Assembly: GCA_028692535.1 (NCBI GenBank) | Contig: JAQUXD010000003.1 | Coordinates: 1-43,639 of the forward strand | From: Eubacteriales bacterium | GTDB taxonomy: Bacteria; Bacillota; Clostridia; Peptostreptococcales; Anaerovoracaceae | Length of the DNA: 43,639 nt | Reading direction: 5' to 3' | Shown: positions 9,414 to 18,243 of the stretch, one piece after another | Layout of the letters: every line of letters starts with the position of its first letter | Position numbering within the stretch: position 1 is the first letter of the stretch | Program-made: the position numbers and the translations under genes | The notes under the pieces: model-generated | Databases searched by the model: none | What the model was told of the DNA's origin: nothing | What the model saw: the letters and a program-made list of their open reading frames with translations, nothing else

Positions 9414-9483
9414 ATCGTATTCTCCTTAAAATGCAGAGCGGCAGGATCTGCTCCCGCCGCTCCGATTTTCTATCCGTCCGTTT

Positions 9484-10830
9484 TTAGACATACCCTTGTG
9501 CGGTCATTGCCTCGGCCACTTTCAGGAAACCGGCGATGTTGGCGCCGGCCACCAGGTTGTAGCCAAAACCGTATTCCTTCGATGCAGCTTCCGCGTTGTC
9601 ATGAATGTTCTTCATGATGGTCTCGAGCTGCTCGTAAACCTCTTCTCTCTTCATGGGCATTTTGCGGGAGTTCTGGCTCATTTCTATGGCAGAACAGGCA
9701 ACACCGCCGGCATTGGCCGCCTTGGCCGGTCCGACGGTGACTCCGTTGGCCATAAGGTATTCCAACGCCTCGTTGGTCGTAGGCATATTGGCGCCTTCGC
9801 AGTAATATTTGCATCCGCTGGCAACGATCTGCTTGGCGTGCTCCATGTGAACATCGTTCTGCATGGCACAGGGGATATACAGATCCGCTTTGACGCCCCA
9901 GGGTTTTTCGCCGGGGAAGAATTTGGAGCCGGGGAACTTGTCTGCGTAGGGCTTGCAGATGTTTTTACCGCTGTTGCGCAGTTCCAGCATGAAGTCGACT
10001 TTCTCACCGGAAATGCCGGCTTCGTCCAGAATGTACCCATCCGGACCGGAGAAGGCCAGCAGTTTGGCACCCAGTTCGTTCAGCTTGATAGCCGTGCCCC
10101 AGGCCACATTGCCGAATCCGGAAATGACCACAGTTTTCCCTTCCAGCTTATCGCCGCAGGCTTCCAGCATGTTGCGGGCAAAAAATACGATGCCGTAACC
10201 CGTAGCTTCCGTTCTTCCGGGAAGACCGCCGTAGACGATGCCCTTCCCTGTGATGACGCCGCCGTCAAATTTAGTGGTAAGGCGCTTGTACTGGCCGTAG
10301 AGATAGCCGATTTCTCTGGCGCCGACACCCAGATCGCCTGCGGGCACATCGATCTCCGGACCGATGTGGCGATAGAGTTCTGTCATGAAGGACTGGCAGA
10401 AGCGCATGATTTCTCCGTCAGACTTCCCGTTGGGATCAAAATCGGAACCGCCCTTGGCGCCGCCGATCGGAAGGCCTGTGAGCGCATTCTTAAAAATCTG
10501 CTCAAAGCCCAAGAATTTCATGATGCCGGGATATACGCTGGGAGCAAAACGAAGTCCGCCTTTATAGGGGCCTAATGCGCTGTTGAACTGATAACGATAT
10601 CCTCTGTTGACCTGAACTTTGCCCTTGTCATCCACCCAGGTGACGCGGAACGAAATGCCTCTTTCCGGTTCGATCAGCCGCTCGATCATGCCGGATTCGA
10701 CCAGATCAGGACGTTTCTGCAGGACAGGTTCCAACGAGGACAATACCTCTTCGATGGTTTGCAGAAATTCCGGCTCACCGGGATTTCTTTTCTGGGCGAT
10801 TTCGATATACTGATCTACAATTCTTCCCAT
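9484..10830 (-). CDS. gdhA: NADP-specific glutamate dehydrogenase
   Basis: 448 aa; PYKGGLRFAPSVYPGIMKFLGFEQIFKNALTGLPIGGAKGGSDFDPNGKSDGEIMRFCQSFM is diagnostic of hexameric GDH. Confidence 0.97.
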   Translation of the reverse strand: MGRIVDQYIEIAQKRNPGEPEFLQTIEEVLSSLEPVLQKRPDLVESGMIERLIEPERGISFRVTWVDDKGKVQVNRGYRYQFNSALGPYKGGLRFAPSVYPGIMKFLGFEQIFKNALTGLPIGGAKGGSDFDPNGKSDGEIMRFCQSFMTELYRHIGPEIDVPAGDLGVGAREIGYLYGQYKRLTTKFDGGVITGKGIVYGGLPGRTEATGYGIVFFARNMLEACGDKLEGKTVVISGFGNVAWGTAIKLNELGAKLLAFSGPDGYILDEAGISGEKVDFMLELRNSGKNICKPYADKFPGSKFFPGEKPWGVKADLYIPCAMQNDVHMEHAKQIVASGCKYYCEGANMPTTNEALEYLMANGVTVGPAKAANAGGVACSAIEMSQNSRKMPMKREEVYEQLETIMKNIHDNAEAASKEYGFGYNLVAGANIAGFLKVAEAMTAQGYV

Positions 10831-11017
10831 TTTTCTCCTCTTTCCTATATCATCAGATCTTCACGTAACAATACGGCAGTTTTGCCTGCCACTCTCTTTG
10901 TTAATAATAGCACAAAGGGTTTTTGCCCACAACAAACCCCTTGAAAAACCTAATTCTTTTGGCATATTCCGATATGACAAATATTATTCGCCATCCTTTC
11001 CATATTAAAATAATTTG

Positions 11018-11046
11018 TTGACAAAATTGCGCCGTGGGAGTATTAA
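11018..11046 (+). promoter_or_regulatory. Putative sigma-A promoter of SPFH gene
   Basis: TTGACA at 11018-11023, 17 bp, then TATTAA at 11041-11046; an additional TATAAT lies at 11047-11052. Confidence 0.45.
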
Positions 11047-11107
11047 TATAATATCTTTGTGATATTGTTTTGATATTATTATCGCTTTTTATTGTATAGG
11101 AGGTCAA

Positions 11108-12157
11108 ATGACAATGGAAAACCCGGTCGTACAAATCAAAGATGCAGAACAGGAAAAGCTTCTGCATCCCGTCAACGGCATGCTGATGCTGATTATGAAC
11201 ATTATGCTGATGGCCGCATCGCTTTTCGCAGGACTGGCTTGCTTCTCCATGGCATGGCGCAGCGGGTTCTTTATCTTGATGGGACTTATATGCATGACTT
11301 ATCTGGCAGTTGTCGGCCCGTTCCTGTTCAAAGGGCTGAAAATCGTCAATCCCAACGAAGCTGTCGTTCTGACGCTGTTCGGTCATTACATCGGAAGCAT
11401 CAAAGATCCGGGGTTCTACTATGTGAATCCTTTTGCCTCGGTATTCAACCCCACCGCCGGATCTTCGCTGGACGCAGAGGCGCTGGCATCAGCCGTTTCG
11501 GGCGCCGCGCACAGCGGCACAAGCAGCAAGAGAGAAACCGGCAAGCCCACGGTCAAAGGCAAACGGATCTCACTGAAGGCCATGACGCTCAATAACGCAA
11601 AGCAAAAGGTCAATGATGTGCTGGGAAACCCCATCGACATCGGCGTGGTTGTGATCTGGAAGGTGCGCGACACAGCCAAAGCTGTCTTTAATGTGGATAA
11701 TTACCTGGAGTACGTATCCATACAGACCGACTCGGCGTTGCGCAACGTGGCCAGGCTTTATCCCTACGACATCGCCGGCGATGGAGAGGAAGGCGACGAA
11801 ATGTCTCTTCGCGGGTCCAGTCAGGCCGTGTCAAAAAAGCTCGAAGAGGAAATTCAGGCTCGCGTAGCCATCGCAGGCATCGATGTGCTGGAAGCCCGAA
11901 TCACCCATCTGGCCTACGCACAGGAAATCGCAGCCGCCATGCTTCAAAGACAGCAGGCTTCAGCCATCATCGATGCCAGGAAAATGATTGTCGAAGGTGC
12001 CGTAGGCATGGTTGAAATGGCATTGGATATGCTTTCAGAAAAAGACATGGTCACGCTGGACGAAGAGCGGAAGGCGGCCATGGTCAGCAATTTGCTGGTC
12101 GTTCTGTGCGGGAACAAGGATGCGCAGCCCATCGTAAACAGCGGATCTATTTATTAA
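11108..12157 (+). CDS. SPFH (stomatin/prohibitin/flotillin, band 7) domain membrane protein
   Basis: 349 aa; two N-terminal TM segments, NPNEAVVLTLFGHYIGSIKDPGFYYVNPF, and ARITHLAYAQEIAAAMLQRQQASAIIDARKMIVEGAVGMV (band 7). AGGAGG just upstream; start could be 11108 or 11114. Confidence 0.9.
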   Translation: MTMENPVVQIKDAEQEKLLHPVNGMLMLIMNIMLMAASLFAGLACFSMAWRSGFFILMGLICMTYLAVVGPFLFKGLKIVNPNEAVVLTLFGHYIGSIKDPGFYYVNPFASVFNPTAGSSLDAEALASAVSGAAHSGTSSKRETGKPTVKGKRISLKAMTLNNAKQKVNDVLGNPIDIGVVVIWKVRDTAKAVFNVDNYLEYVSIQTDSALRNVARLYPYDIAGDGEEGDEMSLRGSSQAVSKKLEEEIQARVAIAGIDVLEARITHLAYAQEIAAAMLQRQQASAIIDARKMIVEGAVGMVEMALDMLSEKDMVTLDEERKAAMVSNLLVVLCGNKDAQPIVNSGSIY

Positions 12158-12197
12158 ACGTACGGTCAAGCGACGCAAGGAGAAAGGAGAGAACGAT

Positions 12198-12377
12198 ATG
12201 CCGAAGGAAACGACTGCAAACTCGGATAAGAAACAGCTTCTCCTTCGTTTGTCTCCCGGTCTTTGGAAAGAGTTGGCAGCCTGGGCCGATGATGACTTCA
12301 GATCCATCAACAGTCAGATCGAATATCTTCTGACAGAATGTGTGAGGCAGCGCAAAAAAGGCACTCCCAAAGCCTGA
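12198..12377 (+). CDS. Small ribbon-helix-helix (Arc-like) protein
   Basis: 59 aa read directly from the sequence: MPKETTANSDKKQLLLRLSPGLWKELAAWADDDFRSINSQIEYLLTECVRQRKKGTPKA. RBS-like AGAAAGGAGA upstream; follows the SPFH gene on the same strand. Confidence 0.75.
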   Translation: MPKETTANSDKKQLLLRLSPGLWKELAAWADDDFRSINSQIEYLLTECVRQRKKGTPKA

Positions 12378-12432
12378 TCCCGCTTCGCCTCTGTCAACTG
12401 CGGCCGATGATGCCGGAACTGGGAGGGATATT

Positions 12433-12657
12433 ATGAACAAAGAAGAAAAATGGAACGCTTACGATTCTGAAACACGGAAAGACGGCAGTTGGGACGGAAG
12501 ATTCTATATCGCCGTCAAAACGACCGGAATCTTTTGCCTTCCGTCTTGTAAAGCACGTCCGCCGCTGCGCAAGAACATCGAATTGCTGGACTCCGTGGAC
12601 GAGTGCCTGACAGCCGGGTATCGTCCCTGCAAGCGCTGTCATCCGGATCGTGCATGA
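12433..12657 (+). CDS. Stand-alone Ada-type metal-binding domain protein
   Basis: 74 aa; TGIFCLPSCKARPPLRKNIELLDSVDECLTAGYRPCKRCHPDRA matches the Ada N-terminal Zn-binding domain with all four Cys (CxxxC...CxxC). GGGAGG upstream. Confidence 0.88.
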   Translation: MNKEEKWNAYDSETRKDGSWDGRFYIAVKTTGIFCLPSCKARPPLRKNIELLDSVDECLTAGYRPCKRCHPDRA

Positions 12658-12660
12658 TAC

Positions 12661-12700
12661 AACCCGCAAAAAACGGGCTAAGGCCCGTTTTTTGTGGGTT
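12661..12700. terminator. Bidirectional Rho-independent terminator between convergent genes
   Basis: AACCCGCAAAAAACGGGC-taag-GCCCGTTTTTTGTGGGTT: 18-bp stem with one G.U wobble and A/T tracts in both orientations. Confidence 0.85.
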
Positions 12701-12743
12701 ATTGATACTTCGAAGAGATCGAAGAAGTATCTACATCCTTTGA

Positions 12744-13670
12744 TCAGCGATCTTCGCGGAAATAGGGGCGACTCATGTTCGCCGGTCCCAGATTGCCTTT
12801 TCCGCTCTTGCGCGTCGACAGAATCACGATAAGAATGGTGGCCAGATAGGGGATCATGTCCACAAGATACTGCGAAAACGAAAATCCCATGGCCTGAAGC
12901 CGCAAACCAAGGATCGACAATCCGCCAAAGAGCATGGCTGCAAAAAAAGCCTTGAGCGGATTCCAGGAAGCAAAGATCACCAGCGCTACAGCAATCCATC
13001 CTCTGCCGGCGACCACGTCCACCTGCCAGATCGGGATACGAACGATGGACAGGTACGCGCCACCCAAGCCGCACAAAGCTCCGCCAATCAGGATGTGGGT
13101 ATATTTGTACAGATTCACGTTTATGCCGGACGCATCGGCAGCAGCTGTGTTCTCCCCTACTGCTACCAGATTTAGTCCGAGGCGGGTCCTATATAAATAA
13201 ACCGCTGAAAAAATACAGATGATATATCCGAAATACACAAACAGATCCTGTCGAAATAGGATCGGTCCCACATAAGGGATGTCGGCCAAAACACCTGCTG
13301 CCCGCTTGGCGAAAAATGCGGAAACCTCGGCAGGGACCGTCGAACCCAGCATGGGCTGCCCCACGAAACTGGCAACTCCTGTGCCGAATATCGTCAACGT
13401 CAATCCGGTGACCGTCTGATTGGCCCGCAGCGTTACCGTGAGAATAGCATAAATCAAAGCGCCCCCGGCTCCGGCCAACCCTGCGCCGAGCAATGCCGCG
13501 TAGGGATTCTGCGTGCTCATAGCCGTGGCAAAGCCAGCGATGGCGCCCAGCAGCATCATTCCCTCTACGCCCAGGTTCAGACTGCCGGACCGTTCGGTAA
13601 TGATCTCGCCGATGATGGCAAACAGCAACGGTGTTCCCGCTACGATGCAGGTTGCAAGAAAGGATTGCAT
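12744..13670 (-). CDS. BMP-family nucleoside ABC transporter permease (NupQ/YufQ-like)
   Basis: 308 aa; TPLLFAIIGEIITERSGSLNLGVEGMMLLGA is typical of this permease family. Confidence 0.9.
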   Translation of the reverse strand: MQSFLATCIVAGTPLLFAIIGEIITERSGSLNLGVEGMMLLGAIAGFATAMSTQNPYAALLGAGLAGAGGALIYAILTVTLRANQTVTGLTLTIFGTGVASFVGQPMLGSTVPAEVSAFFAKRAAGVLADIPYVGPILFRQDLFVYFGYIICIFSAVYLYRTRLGLNLVAVGENTAAADASGINVNLYKYTHILIGGALCGLGGAYLSIVRIPIWQVDVVAGRGWIAVALVIFASWNPLKAFFAAMLFGGLSILGLRLQAMGFSFSQYLVDMIPYLATILIVILSTRKSGKGNLGPANMSRPYFREDR

Positions 13671-14746
13671 TAGGCCACCTCCTTCTGAAGCTGCGGAACT
13701 CGACCGATCTTATACTGGAGGAAAAATTCACTGCCCAGCACAAAAAACAGGATCGTTCCCTGAACAATGCTGGACACAGAACTCGGCACATTCATGGCGA
13801 TCTGGATATAAGCGCCTCCTTGGATGAGCATCGCAAAAACGATACAAACCAGCAGGATCGCCGCGGAGTTGAGCCGCGCCAGCCATGCGGTAATGATGGC
13901 CGTAAAACCATAGTTGTTGGCAATGCTGTAGACCAGGCTCTTTTCAATGGCCGAGGCCTGGATCATCCCTACAAGACCGCACATCCCGCCGGACAGCAAC
14001 ATGGCTGTGATGATGATGTTGCTGATGTTCATTCCCGCATAACGGGCGGTTTCCACGCTCTGACCCACCACGGATATTTCATATCCCTTTTTTGTTTTAC
14101 TGATGAACACATGTACAACTATCACCAGAACCAATGCGATGATCCAGCCGATGTGAAGACCAAACACATTGGGCAGGATCGCGTTTTCGGAAAACATGGC
14201 GATTTTCGGGAAGCCCTGAGCGGCAGGATCGATCCAGGGACCATACTGAAGATACATGACAAACTTGATGGCGATGTAATTGAGCATCAGCGTAAAAATC
14301 GTCTCGTTGGTGCCCAGCTTTGCTTTGAATATCGCCGGGATAAAAGCCCACAGGCCACCGGCAACGATTGCCGCCATAGCCATAACCAGGAGCATGACCG
14401 GCTTTGGCGTGGTCTGGCCCAGGTTCAAGGCGACAAAGGTCGCAGCAGCCGCGCCCAGCGTGATCTGCCCTTCCGCTCCGATATTCCAGAATTTCATTCG
14501 GAAGGCCACCGATATGCCCAAAGACGCAATACATAAAGGGATCGCTTTGATCAACGTCTGCTTGATCCGCATCTGCGTCCCCACAGATCCCACAACAAGA
14601 GATTTGAATATCTCAAATGGATCGAGTCCGAAAAAAAGCATAATCACACCGGCAAAGACAATGGATAACACGACGGCCAGGACCCGAACCGCATATTCTT
14701 TTTTACGAGGCATAACATCCCGTTTGGTCACCCTTAAAGCGATCAT
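13670..14746 (-). CDS. BMP-family nucleoside ABC transporter permease (NupP/YufP-like)
   Basis: 358 aa; IASLGISVAFRMKFWNIGAEGQITLGAAAATFVAL motif; overlaps neighbouring genes. Confidence 0.9.
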   Translation of the reverse strand: MIALRVTKRDVMPRKKEYAVRVLAVVLSIVFAGVIMLFFGLDPFEIFKSLVVGSVGTQMRIKQTLIKAIPLCIASLGISVAFRMKFWNIGAEGQITLGAAAATFVALNLGQTTPKPVMLLVMAMAAIVAGGLWAFIPAIFKAKLGTNETIFTLMLNYIAIKFVMYLQYGPWIDPAAQGFPKIAMFSENAILPNVFGLHIGWIIALVLVIVVHVFISKTKKGYEISVVGQSVETARYAGMNISNIIITAMLLSGGMCGLVGMIQASAIEKSLVYSIANNYGFTAIITAWLARLNSAAILLVCIVFAMLIQGGAYIQIAMNVPSSVSSIVQGTILFFVLGSEFFLQYKIGRVPQLQKEVA

Positions 14747-16275
14747 TGCGCGTTCACCTCCACTTCTTTTCTGCGTCCTGTCATCAGCAGGCCGATCTCC
14801 TCCTTCGTCACGCCGGAAGGATCCACGATTCCGGTCACCTCGCCGTGGCAGAGGACCAGGATCCGGTCACAAAGGTCCATGAGCACATCCAGATCTTCGC
14901 CGACGAACAATACCCCCACGCCCTTTTCCTTTTGTTCATTCAACATGTCGTAAATTTTATAAGATGCCCCGATGTCAAGGCCTCTTACCGCATAGGCAGT
15001 AATAAGCACCTTCGGTGAAGAATCGATCTCCCGTCCCAGCAACACCTTCTGAATATTTCCGCCGGAGAGCTGCTGGACCGAGGTGTAAATGCTGGGTGTT
15101 TGGATATCCAGTTCCCGCACGATCTTCTTTGCCTTTTCCGTACACTCTTCCTTTTGGATCAATAGCCCCGGCTGATTCTGATAATCCTTCAGAATGATGT
15201 TGGAAACGATATCCATGCTCCCCACCAGGCCCATGCCCAGCCTGTCTTCGGGAATAAAGCCCATGCGAATACCCAGTTGAATGATGTCCCTGGGCGTCTT
15301 TCCCACCAGGTTGTCCCCTTCGAAGAAGATCCGCCCTTTGTCCGGCCGGATCAATCCGGCGATGGATTCGCACAATTCCTTCTGGCCGCTGTTGGCCACG
15401 CCGGCTACACCCAGGATCTCGTATTTCCGAAGCTCGAAGCTGACTTCAGACAACGCTTTCTTTCCCTCGCTGTCCAGCACCGTCACTTCGTCCATTTCCA
15501 GAAGCACCTGCCGCCGGTCCGCATCGATAGACTTCTTGGTGATTTGAAGGTCTACTTTCTTTCCCACCATCATCTCGATCAGGTTGGGAATATCCACGTC
15601 CATCGTATTGACCGTGCCGATAGAGGATCCTTTCCGCAAAACAGTCACCCGGTCGGAAATTTCCATGACCTCGTTAAGCTTATGCGTGATGATCACAACG
15701 GCACAACCCTGCTGTTTCATGTTGCGAATGATACGAAACAGCTTCTTGATCTCCTGTGGCGTCAATACCGCCGTGGGCTCGTCCATAATGAGGATCCGCG
15801 CGCCCCGATATAACACTTTGAGGATCTCCAGCGTCTGCTTTTCGCCCACAGACATATCGCAGACGCACTTGTCCGGATCGATGTCCAATCCGTATCGATC
15901 CGACAATTCGCGGATCTTGTGTGACAAGGATTTCGTTCGAAGCATAAACCCTACGGGCTGGCCGATGAGGATGTTTTCCGTCGCCGTCATCACATCCACC
16001 AGATTAAAATGCTGGTAGATCATCCCGATCCCCCGCCGAATGGCATCCTTGGGAGACGAAAAACGAACCGGCTCTCCGTAGAGGCGGATCATCCCGCTGT
16101 CCGGCGTGTATATGCCTGACAACATGTTCATCAACGTGGATTTTCCGGCGCCGTTTTCGCCCAGGATCGCGTGGACCTCGCCTTGCGAGACATCCAGATA
16201 CACATCCTTGTTTGCCTGGATCGGACCAAAGGACTTGGATATGCCCATCATTTCTATTGCTGTGGTTTTTTCCAC
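14743..16275 (-). CDS. BMP-family nucleoside ABC transporter ATP-binding protein (two NBDs, NupO/YufO-like)
   Basis: 510 aa; Walker A GENGAGKSTLMNMLSG, MSVGEKQTLEILKVLYRGARILIMDEPTAVLTPQE, second LSGGNIQKVLLGREI. Confidence 0.95.
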   Translation of the reverse strand: MEKTTAIEMMGISKSFGPIQANKDVYLDVSQGEVHAILGENGAGKSTLMNMLSGIYTPDSGMIRLYGEPVRFSSPKDAIRRGIGMIYQHFNLVDVMTATENILIGQPVGFMLRTKSLSHKIRELSDRYGLDIDPDKCVCDMSVGEKQTLEILKVLYRGARILIMDEPTAVLTPQEIKKLFRIIRNMKQQGCAVVIITHKLNEVMEISDRVTVLRKGSSIGTVNTMDVDIPNLIEMMVGKKVDLQITKKSIDADRRQVLLEMDEVTVLDSEGKKALSEVSFELRKYEILGVAGVANSGQKELCESIAGLIRPDKGRIFFEGDNLVGKTPRDIIQLGIRMGFIPEDRLGMGLVGSMDIVSNIILKDYQNQPGLLIQKEECTEKAKKIVRELDIQTPSIYTSVQQLSGGNIQKVLLGREIDSSPKVLITAYAVRGLDIGASYKIYDMLNEQKEKGVGVLFVGEDLDVLMDLCDRILVLCHGEVTGIVDPSGVTKEEIGLLMTGRRKEVEVNAQ

Positions 16276-16361
16276 CTGTATCCTCCCTCGGAGAAAAATA
16301 GGGAAAGTCCAAAGGACTCCCCCTATCCTCCTTGTATGTTCACCTTACGCAGAGAGGTGTC

Positions 16362-17456
16362 TTATTTTGCGCCTTTGACCAGCTGGCCGATGGCCCAGAT
16401 CTGGCCTCTGTCCAAGGATTGTCCTTCTTCGCAGAGGACAGTTCCGTCGGCGTTTTCGATATATCCTGAGAACGGAGCAAAGGTTCCGGCAACCATTTCG
16501 GCTTTCTTCGCCTCGACAAGCTGCTGGACTTCGGCCGGAACCAGATCGCTCATAGGCGCCAGGGCGATATAGCCGGTCGCCATGGTTCCGTAATAGCTTT
16601 CGGGTTTAAACGTTCCGGCCAGAATATTTTCCACAGCATAAATGTAATATGCATCGTGGTGCCAGATCGGCGCGGTCAGGTATGCATTCGGTGCGGCGGG
16701 ATTGGCTAAGTTGTAGCCGATCGCATAAGCGCCGGCATCCTGCGCGGCAAGCTGGGGACCGGTGGAGTCGCTGTGCTGCGTAATAATATCGCAACCCTCT
16801 GCCAGAAGCTGTTCCGCGGCTGCCAGTTCTTTTTCGGGATCTCCCCAGGAACCGATGTATACGACACTCACTTCCACGTCCGGATTGACAGACTGGGCGC
16901 CGAGTGTATAGGCATTGATGCCGATCATCACTTCAGTATAGGGCATGGCACCCACATAACCGAGTTTGTTGCTCTCAGTCATGGAGCCTGCGACCATGCC
17001 TGCCAGATATCTGGCTTCGTCGATGGAACCAAAGAAATTGTCAAAGTTGGTCTCGTTCGCCATGTACCCCGAAAAATGGAGGAAGTACTTGTCGTCGTAA
17101 TCTCCGCTGTTGGCCAGCTGGTCCAAAGCTTCCATAAATCCGAAAGAAGCTCCGACGATCACGTCGCAGCCCTGATCCAGAAGATTCTGGCCCGCAGTCA
17201 AGGATGCCTGCGTATCGCTGTCATTGACGTTTTCAATATACTTGAAATCTACTTTTCCTTCGAAGTGCTCCTTCATTCTTACGGCACCCTCATAATGAGC
17301 CTGCGTATAGCCGCCGTCATTGATGGGTCCGATAAAGATGAAGCCGACTGTGAGTTCAGGCTCAGTGACTTCCGGTTGTTCTTCTCCGCCGCCGCAGGCA
17401 GCAAAAGATCCCAGGGCCAGAGCAAGAATCAGTACCAGTGCGAAAATCTTTTTCAT
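16362..17456 (-). CDS. BMP family substrate-binding lipoprotein
   Basis: 364 aa; lipobox LALGSFAACGGG; GFIFIGPINDGGYTQAHYEG typical of Bmp/NupN family. Confidence 0.93.
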   Translation of the reverse strand: MKKIFALVLILALALGSFAACGGGEEQPEVTEPELTVGFIFIGPINDGGYTQAHYEGAVRMKEHFEGKVDFKYIENVNDSDTQASLTAGQNLLDQGCDVIVGASFGFMEALDQLANSGDYDDKYFLHFSGYMANETNFDNFFGSIDEARYLAGMVAGSMTESNKLGYVGAMPYTEVMIGINAYTLGAQSVNPDVEVSVVYIGSWGDPEKELAAAEQLLAEGCDIITQHSDSTGPQLAAQDAGAYAIGYNLANPAAPNAYLTAPIWHHDAYYIYAVENILAGTFKPESYYGTMATGYIALAPMSDLVPAEVQQLVEAKKAEMVAGTFAPFSGYIENADGTVLCEEGQSLDRGQIWAIGQLVKGAK

Positions 17457-17488
17457 AGTTCCGTTTCTCCTTTTTCTCTGAAGTGATG

Positions 17489-18067
17489 TTATATAAATTC
17501 TATGTTACCGTCCGTGATGGACCGAATAACCGCAAGGGATTCCACAAGGTAGCCGGCCTCTTTTAGCTTGCCGCTGCCGCCCTGGAATTGTTTTTCGATC
17601 ACGACGCCGATCCCCGCCACGGCGGCTCCGGCATTTTTCACCAGTCTCGTGAGGCCCATTGCCGATTCTCCGTAAGCCAGAAAATCATCAATAATAAGAA
17701 TTCTGTCTGTCGGCTGCAAATACTTCCTGGACACCCGAATCGTAGACACGGTCTCCTTGGTAAAGGATTTCACGTCCGTGCTGTACACGCCCTCCACCAT
17801 GGTGTTGGGCGCTGCCTTTTTCGCAAAGACGACCGGAAGATACCCCATGGCTCTGGAAACAGCGCAAGCCACCGGGATCCCGGAGCTCTCCACGGTCAGG
17901 ATCTTTGTGACCGAGTGCCCGGCAAACCGCCCGGCCAGCTCCCGACCGATCTCATCCATGAGCGCCACGTCGATCTGGTGATTTAAAAAAGAGTCCACTT
18001 TCAGAACTCCTCTTCCTATTCCCTGACCTTCCCGCACGATGCGTTCTATGAGTGCCTCCATCGGCAT
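17489..18067 (-). CDS. xpt: Xanthine phosphoribosyltransferase
   Basis: 192 aa; MEALIERIVREGQGIGRGVLKVDSFLNHQIDVALM and PRPP motif ILIIDDFLAYGESAMGL. Confidence 0.93.
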   Translation of the reverse strand: MPMEALIERIVREGQGIGRGVLKVDSFLNHQIDVALMDEIGRELAGRFAGHSVTKILTVESSGIPVACAVSRAMGYLPVVFAKKAAPNTMVEGVYSTDVKSFTKETVSTIRVSRKYLQPTDRILIIDDFLAYGESAMGLTRLVKNAGAAVAGIGVVIEKQFQGGSGKLKEAGYLVESLAVIRSITDGNIEFI

Positions 18068-18111
18068 ATCTTCTCCCGTTTTCCAAAAACAATCGTAATC
18101 AGTACGTTATA

Positions 18112-18139
18112 ATTATATGCGCTTTGACCGGAATGTAAA
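18112..18139 (-). promoter_or_regulatory. Putative sigma-A promoter of xpt and the BMP transporter genes
   Basis: Minus strand TTTACA (18134-18139), 16 bp, TATAAT (18112-18117). Confidence 0.6.
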
Positions 18140-18173
18140 GATTATTCAAAGAAATATGCCATTGCTTCCAAGA

Positions 18174-18211
18174 TAAAAAAAAGAATGTTCGAATATATCC
18201 GAACATTCTTT
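18174..18211 (-). terminator. Rho-independent terminator of the lemA-DUF2207 unit
   Basis: Minus strand AAAGAATGTTCGG-atatat-TCGAACATTCTTT followed by a T run; 33 bp after the DUF2207 stop. Confidence 0.8.
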
Positions 18212-18243
18212 ATTCATCTTGACCTTATTGTTCAGGCAAGATC

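Noticed and set aside
9496-10575. 359-aa plus-strand ORF opposite gdhA
   Set aside because: Long antisense ORFs opposite gdhA are a known codon-usage artefact; no supporting features here.
18068-18243. Possible purine riboswitch upstream of xpt
   Set aside because: xpt often carries a guanine riboswitch in Bacillus, but I could not find the conserved purine aptamer core in this short leader.
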